Of a stretch of 24,248 bases of DNA, positions 15,293 to 23,606 are shown one piece after another. The stretch spans positions 1 through 24,248 of the forward strand of contig JBMYRX010000031.1 in NCBI GenBank assembly GCA_049602715.1, in the 5' to 3' direction. Position 1 is the stretch's first letter. Each line of letters opens with the position of its first letter. The DNA comes from GCA-2697345 sp049602715. GTDB taxonomy: Bacteria; Pseudomonadota; Alphaproteobacteria; Rhodobacterales; Rhodobacteraceae. Both the position numbers and the translations under genes were made by a program. The notes under the pieces were generated by a model. It worked only from the letters and a program-made list of their open reading frames with translations. It was not told the origin of the DNA and ran no database searches.

Positions 15293-16453
15293 CTATACTG
15301 GACTTACTAAACAATTCTTATCAATATCACCAATTGAAGTGAGTCCTAATTGAGCCATAACTACACTCAATTCATCAGAAATCGATCCCATAAAAGAATT
15401 TAAACCACTTTCTCCCCCAGCTCCTAATGAATATAGAATTGGCCGTCCCAACATTACATAATTGGCACCAAGAGCAAGTGACTTAACAATATCATCCCCG
15501 GTACGTATACCGCTATCAAAGATTAGTGGAAATTTCTTGCCTACTGCATCTCTTATAAGAGGTAATCTATCGAGAGCTGCTGGCGCACTATCCAATTGGC
15601 GTCCACCATGGTTTGAAACCCATATGGCATCACATCCTATTTTTTTAATTCTTAACGCATCATTTGGATGTGTCACACCTTTAATCACCAAAGATCCTGT
15701 CCAAATATCTCTTAATTTATTTAAGAAATTCCAGTCAGCAGCAGATCTATCTGCATCTCTTTTAAATTCTTTCTTTCCATTAATAACAAAATTTTCAGGA
15801 AAGGGTACTCCATGTAATAACATTGGTATAGACCAACGAGGATGACACGCAAAATCAATAAACTGAGCTGGACCAATCTTAAAAGGCATTGCAAAACCAT
15901 TCTGAAGATCACGAATACGCTTAGAAACCTGGGGAACATCTACTGTAAGAACTAACTTCTCATACCCGGCAGCCCTAGCCCTTTCAATTATAGGAAGAGT
16001 TTCTTCTAAAGTTGAGGCACTGTACAACTGGAACCATGAATGCTGGCCTGCCTTGTTTCGCATACTCTCTAATGATATTGACGCTGCCGTCGAAACAACA
16101 ATTGGTATATTTTTTTCAATTGCGATTTTAGCCATAAAGGAATCTGCATTAGCACAGCTTAATCCACTCATACCCATTGGTGAAAATCCAAAGGGAAGGC
16201 TATATTTTTCTCCTAATATTGAAGTATTGAGCTTCCTAACTGATACATTTTTTAAAACTCTTGGCTGAAGTTTTACTGATTCAAATGCGGTGAAATTTCT
16301 TTTACGCGCACTCTCAGTTCCTGTTGCTCCGTCTATAAAATCAAATATAATCCTTGGAATACGTTTCTTTGCAATCAATCTAGCCTGATCCGCACTGAAC
16401 AAAACCCTTGGTTTCAACGGGTTTAACAAAGTTGAATATAAGTGATTGAACAT
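15293..16453 (-). CDS. FMN-dependent alpha-hydroxy acid dehydrogenase (LldD-like)
   Basis: An FMN TIM-barrel enzyme of 386 residues that oxidises an L-2-hydroxy acid to the 2-oxo acid. Visible residues are Tyr144 in WFQLY, Arg179 in VSKRIRD, Lys258 in VIKGV and the catalytic SNHGGRQ motif with His282 and Arg285, then FDSGIRTGDD and ALGANYVMLGRP for FMN phosphate binding. The tyrosine that contacts the substrate carboxylate in glycolate oxidase and mandelate dehydrogenase (Tyr24 of glycolate oxidase) appears as Phe39 in FDFIDGA, hinting at an altered substrate. It lies 178 bases upstream of the ThDP operon on the same strand, and a 2-oxo acid product would suit that enzyme. It is divergent from the ureohydrolase gene. 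Confidence 0.92.
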   Translation of the reverse strand: MFNHLYSTLLNPLKPRVLFSADQARLIAKKRIPRIIFDFIDGATGTESARKRNFTAFESVKLQPRVLKNVSVRKLNTSILGEKYSLPFGFSPMGMSGLSCANADSFMAKIAIEKNIPIVVSTAASISLESMRNKAGQHSWFQLYSASTLEETLPIIERARAAGYEKLVLTVDVPQVSKRIRDLQNGFAMPFKIGPAQFIDFACHPRWSIPMLLHGVPFPENFVINGKKEFKRDADRSAADWNFLNKLRDIWTGSLVIKGVTHPNDALRIKKIGCDAIWVSNHGGRQLDSAPAALDRLPLIRDAVGKKFPLIFDSGIRTGDDIVKSLALGANYVMLGRPILYSLGAGGESGLNSFMGSISDELSVVMAQLGLTSIGDIDKNCLVSPV

Positions 16454-16513
16454 ATCTGATTAAATTCCATAATAAAAATAACTAAATTTATAAAAATTAA
16501 TCTATAGACATAT

Positions 16514-16541
16514 TTGTTTGATATTTGAAGAGAAATAATAA
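16514..16541 (+). promoter_or_regulatory. Weak sigma-70-like promoter before the ureohydrolase operon
   Basis: TTGTTT, a 16-base spacer and TAATAA lie 53 bases before the ureohydrolase ATG in the 141-base divergent gap. A 10-base palindrome CTTAATTAAG follows at 16566-16575. Both are weak in AT-rich DNA. No clear ribosome-binding site precedes the ATG. Confidence 0.2.
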
Positions 16542-16594
16542 ATGCTGGCCCAATAGCTTATTTAACTTAATTAAGATACGTTGGATTATTTGTT

Positions 16595-17548
16595 ATGAGT
16601 AAAAAAATTAACAATCAACCTATTGGAGGAAATATTCAACCAAGGTTCTCCGGCTCAGGAACATTTATGAGGCTACCTCAAACAAAAATCTTAACGGAGT
16701 TAGATGTAGCAATTTTGGGAGTCCCTCTTGATATTGGAACAAGTTGGCGATCAGGAACAAGGTTTGGTCCACAACAAATTAGAGCAGAAAGTAATATGCT
16801 TAGACCTTTTAACATGTGGACAAAAGTTAATCCTTTTGACAAATTAAATTGTGGAGATATAGGAGATATCCCAGTAAACACATTTGACTTAAAGGACTCT
16901 GTTTTACGAATTACAGAGTTCTATGAAGAGCTTATGAAGGCCGCCGTATTACCAGTTGCAATGGGCGGGGATCACACTCTAACATTACCAGTATTAAGAG
17001 CGTTGAATAAAAAATATGGTAAAGTTGGAGTTATTCATATCGACGCCCACGCGGACATAAACGATGAGATGTTTGGTGAAAAAATTGCTCATGGAACACC
17101 ATTCAGAAGAGCCTATGAAGAATTATTAATTGACCCTAAATTTGTTTTTCAAATTGGACTTCGAGGGACTGGATATTCAGCTTTGGACTTTGAAGAAGCC
17201 CGCGGTTGGGGTTTTAATATTATTCAGGCCGAAGAAATCTGGCACAAATCTTTATCACCATTGGGCAAATTAATTAATTCTCGTTTAACGGGTATACCGG
17301 TTTACTTAAGCTTCGATATTGACAGCCTCGACCCAGCTTATGCACCGGGGACAGGCACACCGGAAATAGGCGGTCTAACAACTCCTCAGGCCATAGAACT
17401 CATAAGAAGTTTTCAAGGGTTGAATATTATAGGCTGCGATCTCGTAGAGGTCTCTCCTCCTTATGATACATCAGGGAATACCGCACTTACCGCCGCAAAC
17501 TTAATATACGAAATGTTATGTATATTACCTACTTCAAATAAAACGTAA
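16595..17548 (+). CDS. Agmatinase/guanidinobutyrase family ureohydrolase
   Basis: A dimanganese ureohydrolase of 317 residues that splits a guanidino compound into urea and an amine. All metal ligands are present: His127 in GGDHT, Asp150, His152 and Asp154 in IDAHADIND, and Asp241 and Asp243 in SFDIDSLDPAYAPGTG, with Glu285 in LVEVSPP. The N-terminal PRFSGSGTFMRLP is typical of the agmatinase / guanidinobutyrase / guanidinopropionase branch, not arginase. The exact substrate (agmatine, 4-guanidinobutyrate, 3-guanidinopropionate or another) cannot be told. It is first of three + strand genes with an esterase and a proline-racemase-like protein, so the guanidino compound may be an amino acid derivative of that pathway. 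Confidence 0.92.
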   Translation: MSKKINNQPIGGNIQPRFSGSGTFMRLPQTKILTELDVAILGVPLDIGTSWRSGTRFGPQQIRAESNMLRPFNMWTKVNPFDKLNCGDIGDIPVNTFDLKDSVLRITEFYEELMKAAVLPVAMGGDHTLTLPVLRALNKKYGKVGVIHIDAHADINDEMFGEKIAHGTPFRRAYEELLIDPKFVFQIGLRGTGYSALDFEEARGWGFNIIQAEEIWHKSLSPLGKLINSRLTGIPVYLSFDIDSLDPAYAPGTGTPEIGGLTTPQAIELIRSFQGLNIIGCDLVEVSPPYDTSGNTALTAANLIYEMLCILPTSNKT

Positions 17549-17586
17549 TTACAGATAAGAATTTTTTTCAAGAGGAAGAAACTAAT

Positions 17587-18549
17587 ATGCAAAGAAATCC
17601 GTTCTTAGATACATCGATTGCTACCGAAGATTATGAACTACTGCAAAGACTCCGGGACGAACTGTCAAAAAAACCAGATATTTCTGAAGTCCCAATCGAT
17701 CTAGCCAGAGCTGCCAGGGATAATAATGAAGGCAACTTTCCAACCTATCCTATTAATCCCGCTGCGGAGGATATGAAGTTTAAGTCAAACAATGGAGGTC
17801 CTGGAGTTATTAGGATTACATATCCAAAATCGAAACCAGTGGGCATTTATATCCATATACATGGTGGGGGTTGGATATTTGGAAAACCTTGGCATCAAGA
17901 TTGGAGAATGAAAAGGTTTGCAGAGGATGTTGGGTGTATAACCGCATCCATAAAGTATCGGTTGACGCCAGAAAACCCTTGGCCAAATAATCTCGATGAT
18001 TGTGAAGAAGCAGCAACTTGGATTATAGATAATGCTAAAGAAAACTTTGGGGTAGAAAACTTTATTATTGGGGGCGATAGCGCAGGAGCACATTTAAGTG
18101 CATCAACTCTTTTACGATTAAAAAATAACTATCATATCAATAATTTTGTTGGTGCCCTTTTTACCTACGGTGTCTTTGATCTAAATCTAACACCATCAGC
18201 AAAAAATTGGGGTCTTGAAAAACTAATATTATCAACTCCTGCAATGGAATATTTTATTGATAACTTAAAACTTGGGAACTTACAGAAAACAGACCCCTAT
18301 GTATCACCCTTATACGGAGATCTACGTGGTTTACCAAACGCATTCTTTCAATGTGGAACGTATGATCCATTAGTGGATGATACGAGTTTTATGGCTTCTC
18401 GATGGCAAGCTGCAGGAAATGAAAGTTTAACAACTTGGTACCCTGGAGGAGTTCACGGCTTTGATCTTTTCGATAGTAAGCTTGCAAGAAAAGCAATAAA
18501 TGACTCTATAATATTTTTGAAACATAGATTTACAGAAAATGGCGAGTAA
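17587..18549 (+). CDS. Alpha/beta hydrolase, HSL-type esterase
   Basis: A serine esterase of 320 residues in the hormone-sensitive lipase family. The oxyanion motif HGGG is at 92-95, the nucleophile Ser165 in GGDSAGAHL, the likely acid Asp260 in GTYDPLVDD and His290 in VHGFD. No signal peptide is seen, so it acts in the cytosol. AGAGGAAG lies about 10 bases before the ATG. It is 38 bases after the ureohydrolase and 6 bases before the proline-racemase-like gene, so it is an operon member. It could remove an acyl or ester group from the substrate of its neighbours; that is inference from position. Confidence 0.9.
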   Translation: MQRNPFLDTSIATEDYELLQRLRDELSKKPDISEVPIDLARAARDNNEGNFPTYPINPAAEDMKFKSNNGGPGVIRITYPKSKPVGIYIHIHGGGWIFGKPWHQDWRMKRFAEDVGCITASIKYRLTPENPWPNNLDDCEEAATWIIDNAKENFGVENFIIGGDSAGAHLSASTLLRLKNNYHINNFVGALFTYGVFDLNLTPSAKNWGLEKLILSTPAMEYFIDNLKLGNLQKTDPYVSPLYGDLRGLPNAFFQCGTYDPLVDDTSFMASRWQAAGNESLTTWYPGGVHGFDLFDSKLARKAINDSIIFLKHRFTENGE

Positions 18550-18555
18550 TTTACA

Positions 18556-19590
18556 ATGGAGGCCTTTAATTCAGTTCACGTAGTTTCTTGTCATGCCGAA
18601 GGTGAAGTTGGTGATGTAATAATTAGTGGTATTGCCCCGCCACCTGGTGATACCCTATGGGATCAAAGAACTTGGATACACAATGATCAAACACTAAGGA
18701 ATTTTATTTTAAATGAACCAAGAGGAGGAGTTTTTCGTCATGTTAATCTCCTAGTCCCACCCAAAAATCCAAAAGCTGATATCGGTTGGATAATAATGGA
18801 GCCGTCTCATACTCCCCCAATGTCTGGATCTAATAGTATCTGTGTATCAACAGTCCTTTTGGAAACAGGTATCATAAAAATGGTGGAACCGATCACAACC
18901 ATAACTCTTGAGGCTCCCGGAGGTTTAGTAAAAGTAAAGGCACATTGTAAGGACAAAAAGGTAACATCCGTCACAGTACAAAATTTAGATTCGTTTGTTG
19001 ACAAAAAAGCCGTAAAACTTTGTCTCCCTAACTTAGGTGAATTTATAGTTGATACAGCCTATGGTGGAGACAGTTTTGTTATAGTTAACGCAGAAGATTT
19101 TGGCTTTCAAATAATTGAGTCTGAAGCGAAAAAACTGGCTGAACTCGGTATGAAAATTACCGAAGAAGCCAACAAGCAGCTGGGTTTTACTCACCCAACT
19201 AATAAGGATTGGAAACATATTTCATTTTGTCTATTTGCTGGCAATATAACTAGAGTTGGAACGAACTTGTTTGCAAAGTCAGCAGTTGCCGTTGAACCGG
19301 GGAAAATCGATCGATCACCAACCGGAACAGCAGTATCAGCAAGAATGGCATTACTACACGAACAGCAAAAAATGAAAATTGGTGATATATTGAACTGTAA
19401 ATCAATTATAGGATCATCGTTTACTGGTAAAATTGTAAAAGAAACAAAGATAGGCTCTCTCAATTCAGTAACTCCTGAAATAACAGGACGTGCTTGGATC
19501 ACTGGAAAGCACGAATATATGTTGGACCCCACAGATCCGTGGCCAACGGGTTACCGTTTATCTGATACTTGGCCTGAGACAAAAAAATAG
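18556..19590 (+). CDS. Proline racemase superfamily protein with Ser/Thr at the catalytic cysteine positions
   Basis: A proline racemase fold protein of 344 residues; the family contains proline racemases, 4-hydroxyproline 2-epimerases and trans-3-hydroxyproline dehydratases. The N-terminal CHAEGEVGDVI and the patterns GGVFRHVNLLVPP, MEPSHTPPMSGSNSI and GKIDRSPTGTAVSARMA are family features. The first catalytic cysteine (usually MCGH) is Ser90 in MSGSN and the second (usually SPCGT) is Thr256 in SPTGT. Cys/Cys members racemise and Cys/Thr members dehydrate; a Ser/Thr pair fits neither, so the reaction is open. It probably acts on an imino or amino acid. The TAG stop lies inside the terminator stem that follows. 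Confidence 0.87.
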   Translation: MEAFNSVHVVSCHAEGEVGDVIISGIAPPPGDTLWDQRTWIHNDQTLRNFILNEPRGGVFRHVNLLVPPKNPKADIGWIIMEPSHTPPMSGSNSICVSTVLLETGIIKMVEPITTITLEAPGGLVKVKAHCKDKKVTSVTVQNLDSFVDKKAVKLCLPNLGEFIVDTAYGGDSFVIVNAEDFGFQIIESEAKKLAELGMKITEEANKQLGFTHPTNKDWKHISFCLFAGNITRVGTNLFAKSAVAVEPGKIDRSPTGTAVSARMALLHEQQKMKIGDILNCKSIIGSSFTGKIVKETKIGSLNSVTPEITGRAWITGKHEYMLDPTDPWPTGYRLSDTWPETKK

Positions 19591-19617
19591 TGCCCGAAAG
19601 AAAACTTACGGGCACTA
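19588..19617. terminator. Bidirectional intrinsic terminator
   Basis: TAGTGCCCG (19588-19596) pairs perfectly with CGGGCACTA (19609-19617), and a further AAG/CTT pair inside closes an AAAA loop. On the plus strand the stem is followed by TCTTTATTTTTT; on the minus strand by seven T (complement of 19581-19587). It lies between the convergent proline-racemase-like and binding-protein genes and can stop transcription from both sides. Confidence 0.88.
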
Positions 19618-19638
19618 ATCTTTATTTTTTAATAATAT

Positions 19639-20832
19639 TTATTTAAGGATTTTTCCTACCCAAGCGCCGTCAACGACCACACTTGCTGAAAAACTTCCTG
19701 CAACATCACCATTTGCGTCAAAATCTTGTGGCCCAGATCCACCATTATAATGGATATCACCACCAGCAGCTAATATCTTTTTAGCCTTTGACCATTCACC
19801 TGGAAGAATTACTTCACCAGGAGCATTACCGATGGCTCTTAGTGCCCCAGCAATCTTACTTCTATCGGCTGAACCGGCTTTTTCAATAGCGAGAGCCATC
19901 ATAAATGTTGCGTCATATGAGTTTGGTATAAAAGGCCCTAAAGGATTTAAATCTGCAGCCACTGCAAGCGCTTTCCATGCGGCGTAACCGTCAGTAGTCT
20001 CATCTGATGTAGATGTGGTAAAAGTCGCGTCCCCAAGGTTTTCAGCACCCAATTGATCGATAACTTCTTGAGCAAGCATACCATCTGCTCCAAGGAATGT
20101 TGAAAACGCTCCGGTTTCCATAGCATTTCTCATTAAGGTAATTCCACCTGAACCATAATAAGCAAACAGGGCAAGATTATCGGTATTTGCACCCAAGGTT
20201 GCAACTTCAGATCGGTATGAGGCCTTATTTGGTTCGTGAGCTTCATTCGCATGGATTTTTCCGCCTTTTGAAGCATAATGAGCAGCAAAAACTTCAGCTA
20301 ATCCCGCATTATAATCATCGTTAGCGTAAGAAACTGATATATCATTAATACCTTTTGACAGTGCTAACTCAGCAAGTGCAACACCTTGATAGGCATCAGA
20401 AGCAGCTGTTCTGAAAACTAGATCGGTGCCATCTTCCATGGTTGAAATCGCTGGTGCAGAGGCAGAAACAGATAAAGTCACAACACCCGCAGGTATAGAA
20501 ACAGACTCTGCTTGAGCTATTGTCGCCCCTGAACAAACAGGACCAACGATACCTACAACACCACTCACATTAACAAGCTTAGTAACGGCATCGACCCCAG
20601 CTACTGGATCGCACATGGAATCTGCACGCACGATTACAAACTTTTCACCACCTGCAAACATTCCACCTTGATCGTTGATATGCTTTTCCGCTAGATCAAC
20701 GGCCACAGCCATAGGTGCGACTAGATCTGGAATTGGGCCTGTCATCGCCATTGGATTCCCAACTTTGACATCAGCATTCGCCGCACCAACAACTGCTAAG
20801 GCAGCAATGCAGCTATATATTGTTTTTTTCAT
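19639..20832 (-). CDS. Branched-chain amino acid-type ABC transporter substrate-binding protein
   Basis: A periplasmic binding protein (397 residues, Peripla_BP_6 / LivK type) that delivers a ligand to the LivHM permease. A clear signal peptide MKKTIYSCIAALAVVGAANA is followed by DVKVG, with cleavage expected after residue 20. Cys74 and Cys100 match the conserved disulfide of the LivK group. Family stretches include GNPMAMTGP near the mature N-terminus and the hinge motif SYANDDYNAG. Ligands of this large family range from branched-chain amino acids to amides, betaine-like and aromatic compounds, so the name is only a family name. AAGGAG stands eight bases before the ATG. It is last in the transporter operon, 33 bases after livM, and ends at the terminator. 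Confidence 0.93.
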   Translation of the reverse strand: MKKTIYSCIAALAVVGAANADVKVGNPMAMTGPIPDLVAPMAVAVDLAEKHINDQGGMFAGGEKFVIVRADSMCDPVAGVDAVTKLVNVSGVVGIVGPVCSGATIAQAESVSIPAGVVTLSVSASAPAISTMEDGTDLVFRTAASDAYQGVALAELALSKGINDISVSYANDDYNAGLAEVFAAHYASKGGKIHANEAHEPNKASYRSEVATLGANTDNLALFAYYGSGGITLMRNAMETGAFSTFLGADGMLAQEVIDQLGAENLGDATFTTSTSDETTDGYAAWKALAVAADLNPLGPFIPNSYDATFMMALAIEKAGSADRSKIAGALRAIGNAPGEVILPGEWSKAKKILAAGGDIHYNGGSGPQDFDANGDVAGSFSASVVVDGAWVGKILK

Positions 20833-20865
20833 AGTATTACTCCTTCATAAAACCCACATTTATCG

Positions 20866-21930
20866 TTATGTTTTACCGGAAGCGGTGGGCCGCGATTCCG
20901 GTAATATTCCTAAGGGGTATTTCTGTAGTATGTATTGTAGTAATAACCCGATTAGTAGCATACGTAAATATCCAGCTCTTGTAGTAAGAATACCTACATG
21001 CACATTTGTTATGTCAGCAAGTAAATCGATACCAACATTGATCACTATTTCACTTGCCGACCAAATTATCCAAATCAAAAAAGACCCAAGTATTGCTCCA
21101 CGATTATTTCCTGAACCACCAGCGATTAACATCACCCATACTAAAAAAGTCATCTTTGACGGATCGAACGTATTAGTTGGCTCTATAAGCCGCAAATGCA
21201 TCGCTAACACCGCCCCGGCTAAACCCATAATTACTGAGCCTAGAATGAATGCTTCTACTCTTCGCCCTTCAACATTCTTTCCAGCCGCGTGAGCTGCCGG
21301 TTCATTTTCTCGTATAGCGGTCATCATGCGACCCCATGGCGACAGTCGCAATCTCTCTAGCAACCGATAAACAACGTAAACCACAATTATAATTGAAAGT
21401 GCAAAACAAGGTTGCCACCACCACCGTGGTAGAGATGCAAAAAATATCTGCCAAGTGTCGACTGACGCAAACCATGACATTGGCCAATCTGCATAAAATC
21501 GTTCTTCAGTAAAATTTTCCCAAAGTCGTGGAATCTTGTTAATTCCCCTAGGTCCATTTGTTATCTCAGTATTATTTTTTAAGATTAATTTAATGATTTC
21601 TGCTATTCCAATGGTAGCTATTGCAAGATAATCAGCTCTAAGCCTTATACAAATAACACCTATTAAGGCTGCTATAATCCCTGACGCAACCATTGCTGTA
21701 AAAATACCAACTGCGAGGGGCAGTTCCAATCCTCCATAGTGTAGAGGGCTGGCTGCTGTTGTTAGCAGTGCATAGGTATAGGCACCGATTGAAACAAACC
21801 CCGCTATACCAGCGTTAAATAGACCCGCAAAACCCCATTGGACATTAAGACCCAGAGCGATCAAGGAGTAAATACCACCAACAGCCAACAAAGAACAAAA
21901 ATAAAGAAAGTAACCAATCAGTTGATCCAT
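20866..21930 (-). CDS. livM: Liv-type ABC transporter permease LivM
   Basis: An inner-membrane permease of 354 residues and second half of the transport channel. It is highly hydrophobic, with the family-typical GLNVQWGFAGLFNAG near the N-terminus, the RLRADYLAIATIGIAEI loop and the VEAFILGSVIMGLAGAV segment facing the ATPase. It pairs with LivH, LivF and LivG. The ATG overlaps the livH stop by one base (TAATG), so translation is coupled. There are soluble insertions near residues 120-170 between membrane segments (WENFTEERFYADWP), somewhat longer than in E. coli LivM but common in alphaproteobacterial members. The C-terminus ends with a short polar tail. Confidence 0.92.
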   Translation of the reverse strand: MDQLIGYFLYFCSLLAVGGIYSLIALGLNVQWGFAGLFNAGIAGFVSIGAYTYALLTTAASPLHYGGLELPLAVGIFTAMVASGIIAALIGVICIRLRADYLAIATIGIAEIIKLILKNNTEITNGPRGINKIPRLWENFTEERFYADWPMSWFASVDTWQIFFASLPRWWWQPCFALSIIIVVYVVYRLLERLRLSPWGRMMTAIRENEPAAHAAGKNVEGRRVEAFILGSVIMGLAGAVLAMHLRLIEPTNTFDPSKMTFLVWVMLIAGGSGNNRGAILGSFLIWIIWSASEIVINVGIDLLADITNVHVGILTTRAGYLRMLLIGLLLQYILQKYPLGILPESRPTASGKT

Positions 21931-22880
21931 TAGAAAGTCCGTCCTTTAAATAGTCCACTTGGTCGAACTATCAGCATGACAATCATAATTGCAAATGCAA
22001 CACCTGATTTATATCCTGGACTTATTAATGCAGAATCTCCAATCCAAGGGTATGACACAAGTTCCTCAACTAAGCCTATGACCAAGCCTCCCATGACCGC
22101 CCCATAAGGCTTTCCAATCCCTCCCAAGATTGCAGCAGCAAACATCGGTAATAACATTCTAAACCCCATTGTCGTTTCAAGCATCTGAATATCCATGGCT
22201 AAGAATACACCCGCCGCCACAGCACAAGCACCACCTACTACCCACGTCGCTCTTATAACAACTTCAACATCAATTCCAGTAACAAGAGCCAGGTCAGGAC
22301 TGTCAGAGACGGCTCTCATTGCTTTACCAATCCGAGTCCTAGTTAATAGATAGCCTAATATTAAAACAATTATCAAAGTACCTGTCATAATCCAAAAATG
22401 CTTATTCGGAACAAGGATCATCATATCAAAAGAACCTGTCAAATCTCTTACAAAGCTGTTAGGTTTAGCTATACCTTTAACGAAGGTTATTTGATTAGGA
22501 CCCCACAGAACTTGCACTAAACTCCTAATAACAAGCATCATCCCAAAACTAGCAATAACAAGTTTTATAGTTGGGGCATTTCTAAATGGTTTATAAAACC
22601 ACCTGTCTATAATCATAAATAGTATGATCATAACAAAGATCGACGGAATTGCTGCGATTAAGGGGTGCAAAACCCATCCAAATAAAGCTCCAGTTACTGC
22701 CATTAAAGTCCATGTAAAATAAGCACCCGTCATCATGACTTCACCATGTGCAAAATTGGCAAATCTTAAAATACCAAAAGTGAGAGTGATTCCGATCGCA
22801 CCTAGTGCATATATACAACCAAGTACAATACCGGGAATTAAATAAAAATTAACAAACTCAAATCCAAAAGTATCCCACAT
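21930..22880 (-). CDS. livH: Liv-type ABC transporter permease LivH
   Basis: An inner-membrane permease of 316 residues and first half of the transport channel. The signature GITLTFGILRFANFAHGEV at about 26-44 marks LivH-type proteins, followed by several hydrophobic segments and the GKAMRAVSDSPDLALVTGID coupling loop, GGIGKPYGAVMGG and the C-terminal LIVRPSGLFKG. The ATG lies three bases after the livF stop, with a GGTGGAG ribosome-binding site inside the end of livF. It works with LivM, LivF and LivG and the downstream periplasmic binding protein. Confidence 0.93.
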   Translation of the reverse strand: MWDTFGFEFVNFYLIPGIVLGCIYALGAIGITLTFGILRFANFAHGEVMMTGAYFTWTLMAVTGALFGWVLHPLIAAIPSIFVMIILFMIIDRWFYKPFRNAPTIKLVIASFGMMLVIRSLVQVLWGPNQITFVKGIAKPNSFVRDLTGSFDMMILVPNKHFWIMTGTLIIVLILGYLLTRTRIGKAMRAVSDSPDLALVTGIDVEVVIRATWVVGGACAVAAGVFLAMDIQMLETTMGFRMLLPMFAAAILGGIGKPYGAVMGGLVIGLVEELVSYPWIGDSALISPGYKSGVAFAIMIVMLIVRPSGLFKGRTF

Positions 22881-22883
22881 AAT

Positions 22884-23606
22884 CTATTCTCCACCCCCAA
22901 GAAACATGCGTGCTACTTCTCTATCTTCAAGCAGATCCGTTCCTGTCCCTTGGAAGCGATTTGTTCCGTCAACAAGTACATATCCCCTATTTGCGCAACC
23001 CAGCGCCTGTTTTGCATTTTGCTCAACAATTAAAATAGGTACGCCAGTGCTGTTAATCTCCTTTATGGTAGAAAAAATTTCACCCCTATATTTAGGTGAC
23101 AATCCAGCTGTGGGTTCATCCAATAATAATACTTTGGCGTCAACCATCAGGGCTTTTGCCATCGCGACCATCTGTCTTTGTCCTCCGGAAAGGGAACCCG
23201 CCGCTTGTTTTCGCTTTTCTCGTAGATCAGGAAACAACTTAAACATTTCTTCTAATCGTTCGTCAATTCCATCTGAACGCGTCCACGCTCCCATCTCTAA
23301 ATTCTCTTGAACGCTCAAATTTACAAAAACATTATGGGTTTGAGGAACGTAGCTTATGCCTTTTGTAACAACACGATCAGGGGCAGTACCTGTTATATCA
23401 TTCCCATCTAAAAGTACTGAACCCTTGGTTATATTCAAAAGACCTAAAATCGCCTTTATTGCAGTTGACTTTCCAGCACCGTTTGGACCAATAATTGCAA
23501 CTATCTCACCAGCGCTTACAGAAAGATTTACCCCATGTAAAATTTCTGTTTCACCATAACCAGCGTAAATATTTTTTAGCTCTAAAGCTGGAGAAATATT
23601 ATTCAA
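22884..23606 (-). CDS. livF: Liv-type ABC transporter ATP-binding protein LivF
   Basis: An ABC ATPase of 240 residues, a normal LivF length. The Walker A motif GPNGAGKST is at 40-48, Q-loop near VPQTHN at 87-92, signature LSGGQ at 139-143, Walker B VLLLDEP at 159-165 and the switch region VEQNAKQAL at 194-202, which is typical of LivF where LivG has EHDM. The start is TTG at 23606, overlapping the livG stop as TTGA, with a GGGGGAG just upstream inside livG; no better ATG exists near. It drives import with LivG, using LivH and LivM as channel. Confidence 0.93.
   Translation of the reverse strand: MNNISPALELKNIYAGYGETEILHGVNLSVSAGEIVAIIGPNGAGKSTAIKAILGLLNITKGSVLLDGNDITGTAPDRVVTKGISYVPQTHNVFVNLSVQENLEMGAWTRSDGIDERLEEMFKLFPDLREKRKQAAGSLSGGQRQMVAMAKALMVDAKVLLLDEPTAGLSPKYRGEIFSTIKEINSTGVPILIVEQNAKQALGCANRGYVLVDGTNRFQGTGTDLLEDREVARMFLGGGE

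Noticed and set aside
20675..21292. Open frame of 205 codons on the plus strand over livM and the binding-protein start
   Set aside because: Antisense to two clear genes, with no recognisable domain or ribosome-binding site; a shadow of livM codon use.
22906..23310. Open frame of 134 codons on the plus strand inside livF
   Set aside because: It is antisense to a complete, motif-rich ABC ATPase and shows no family features; a shadow frame.
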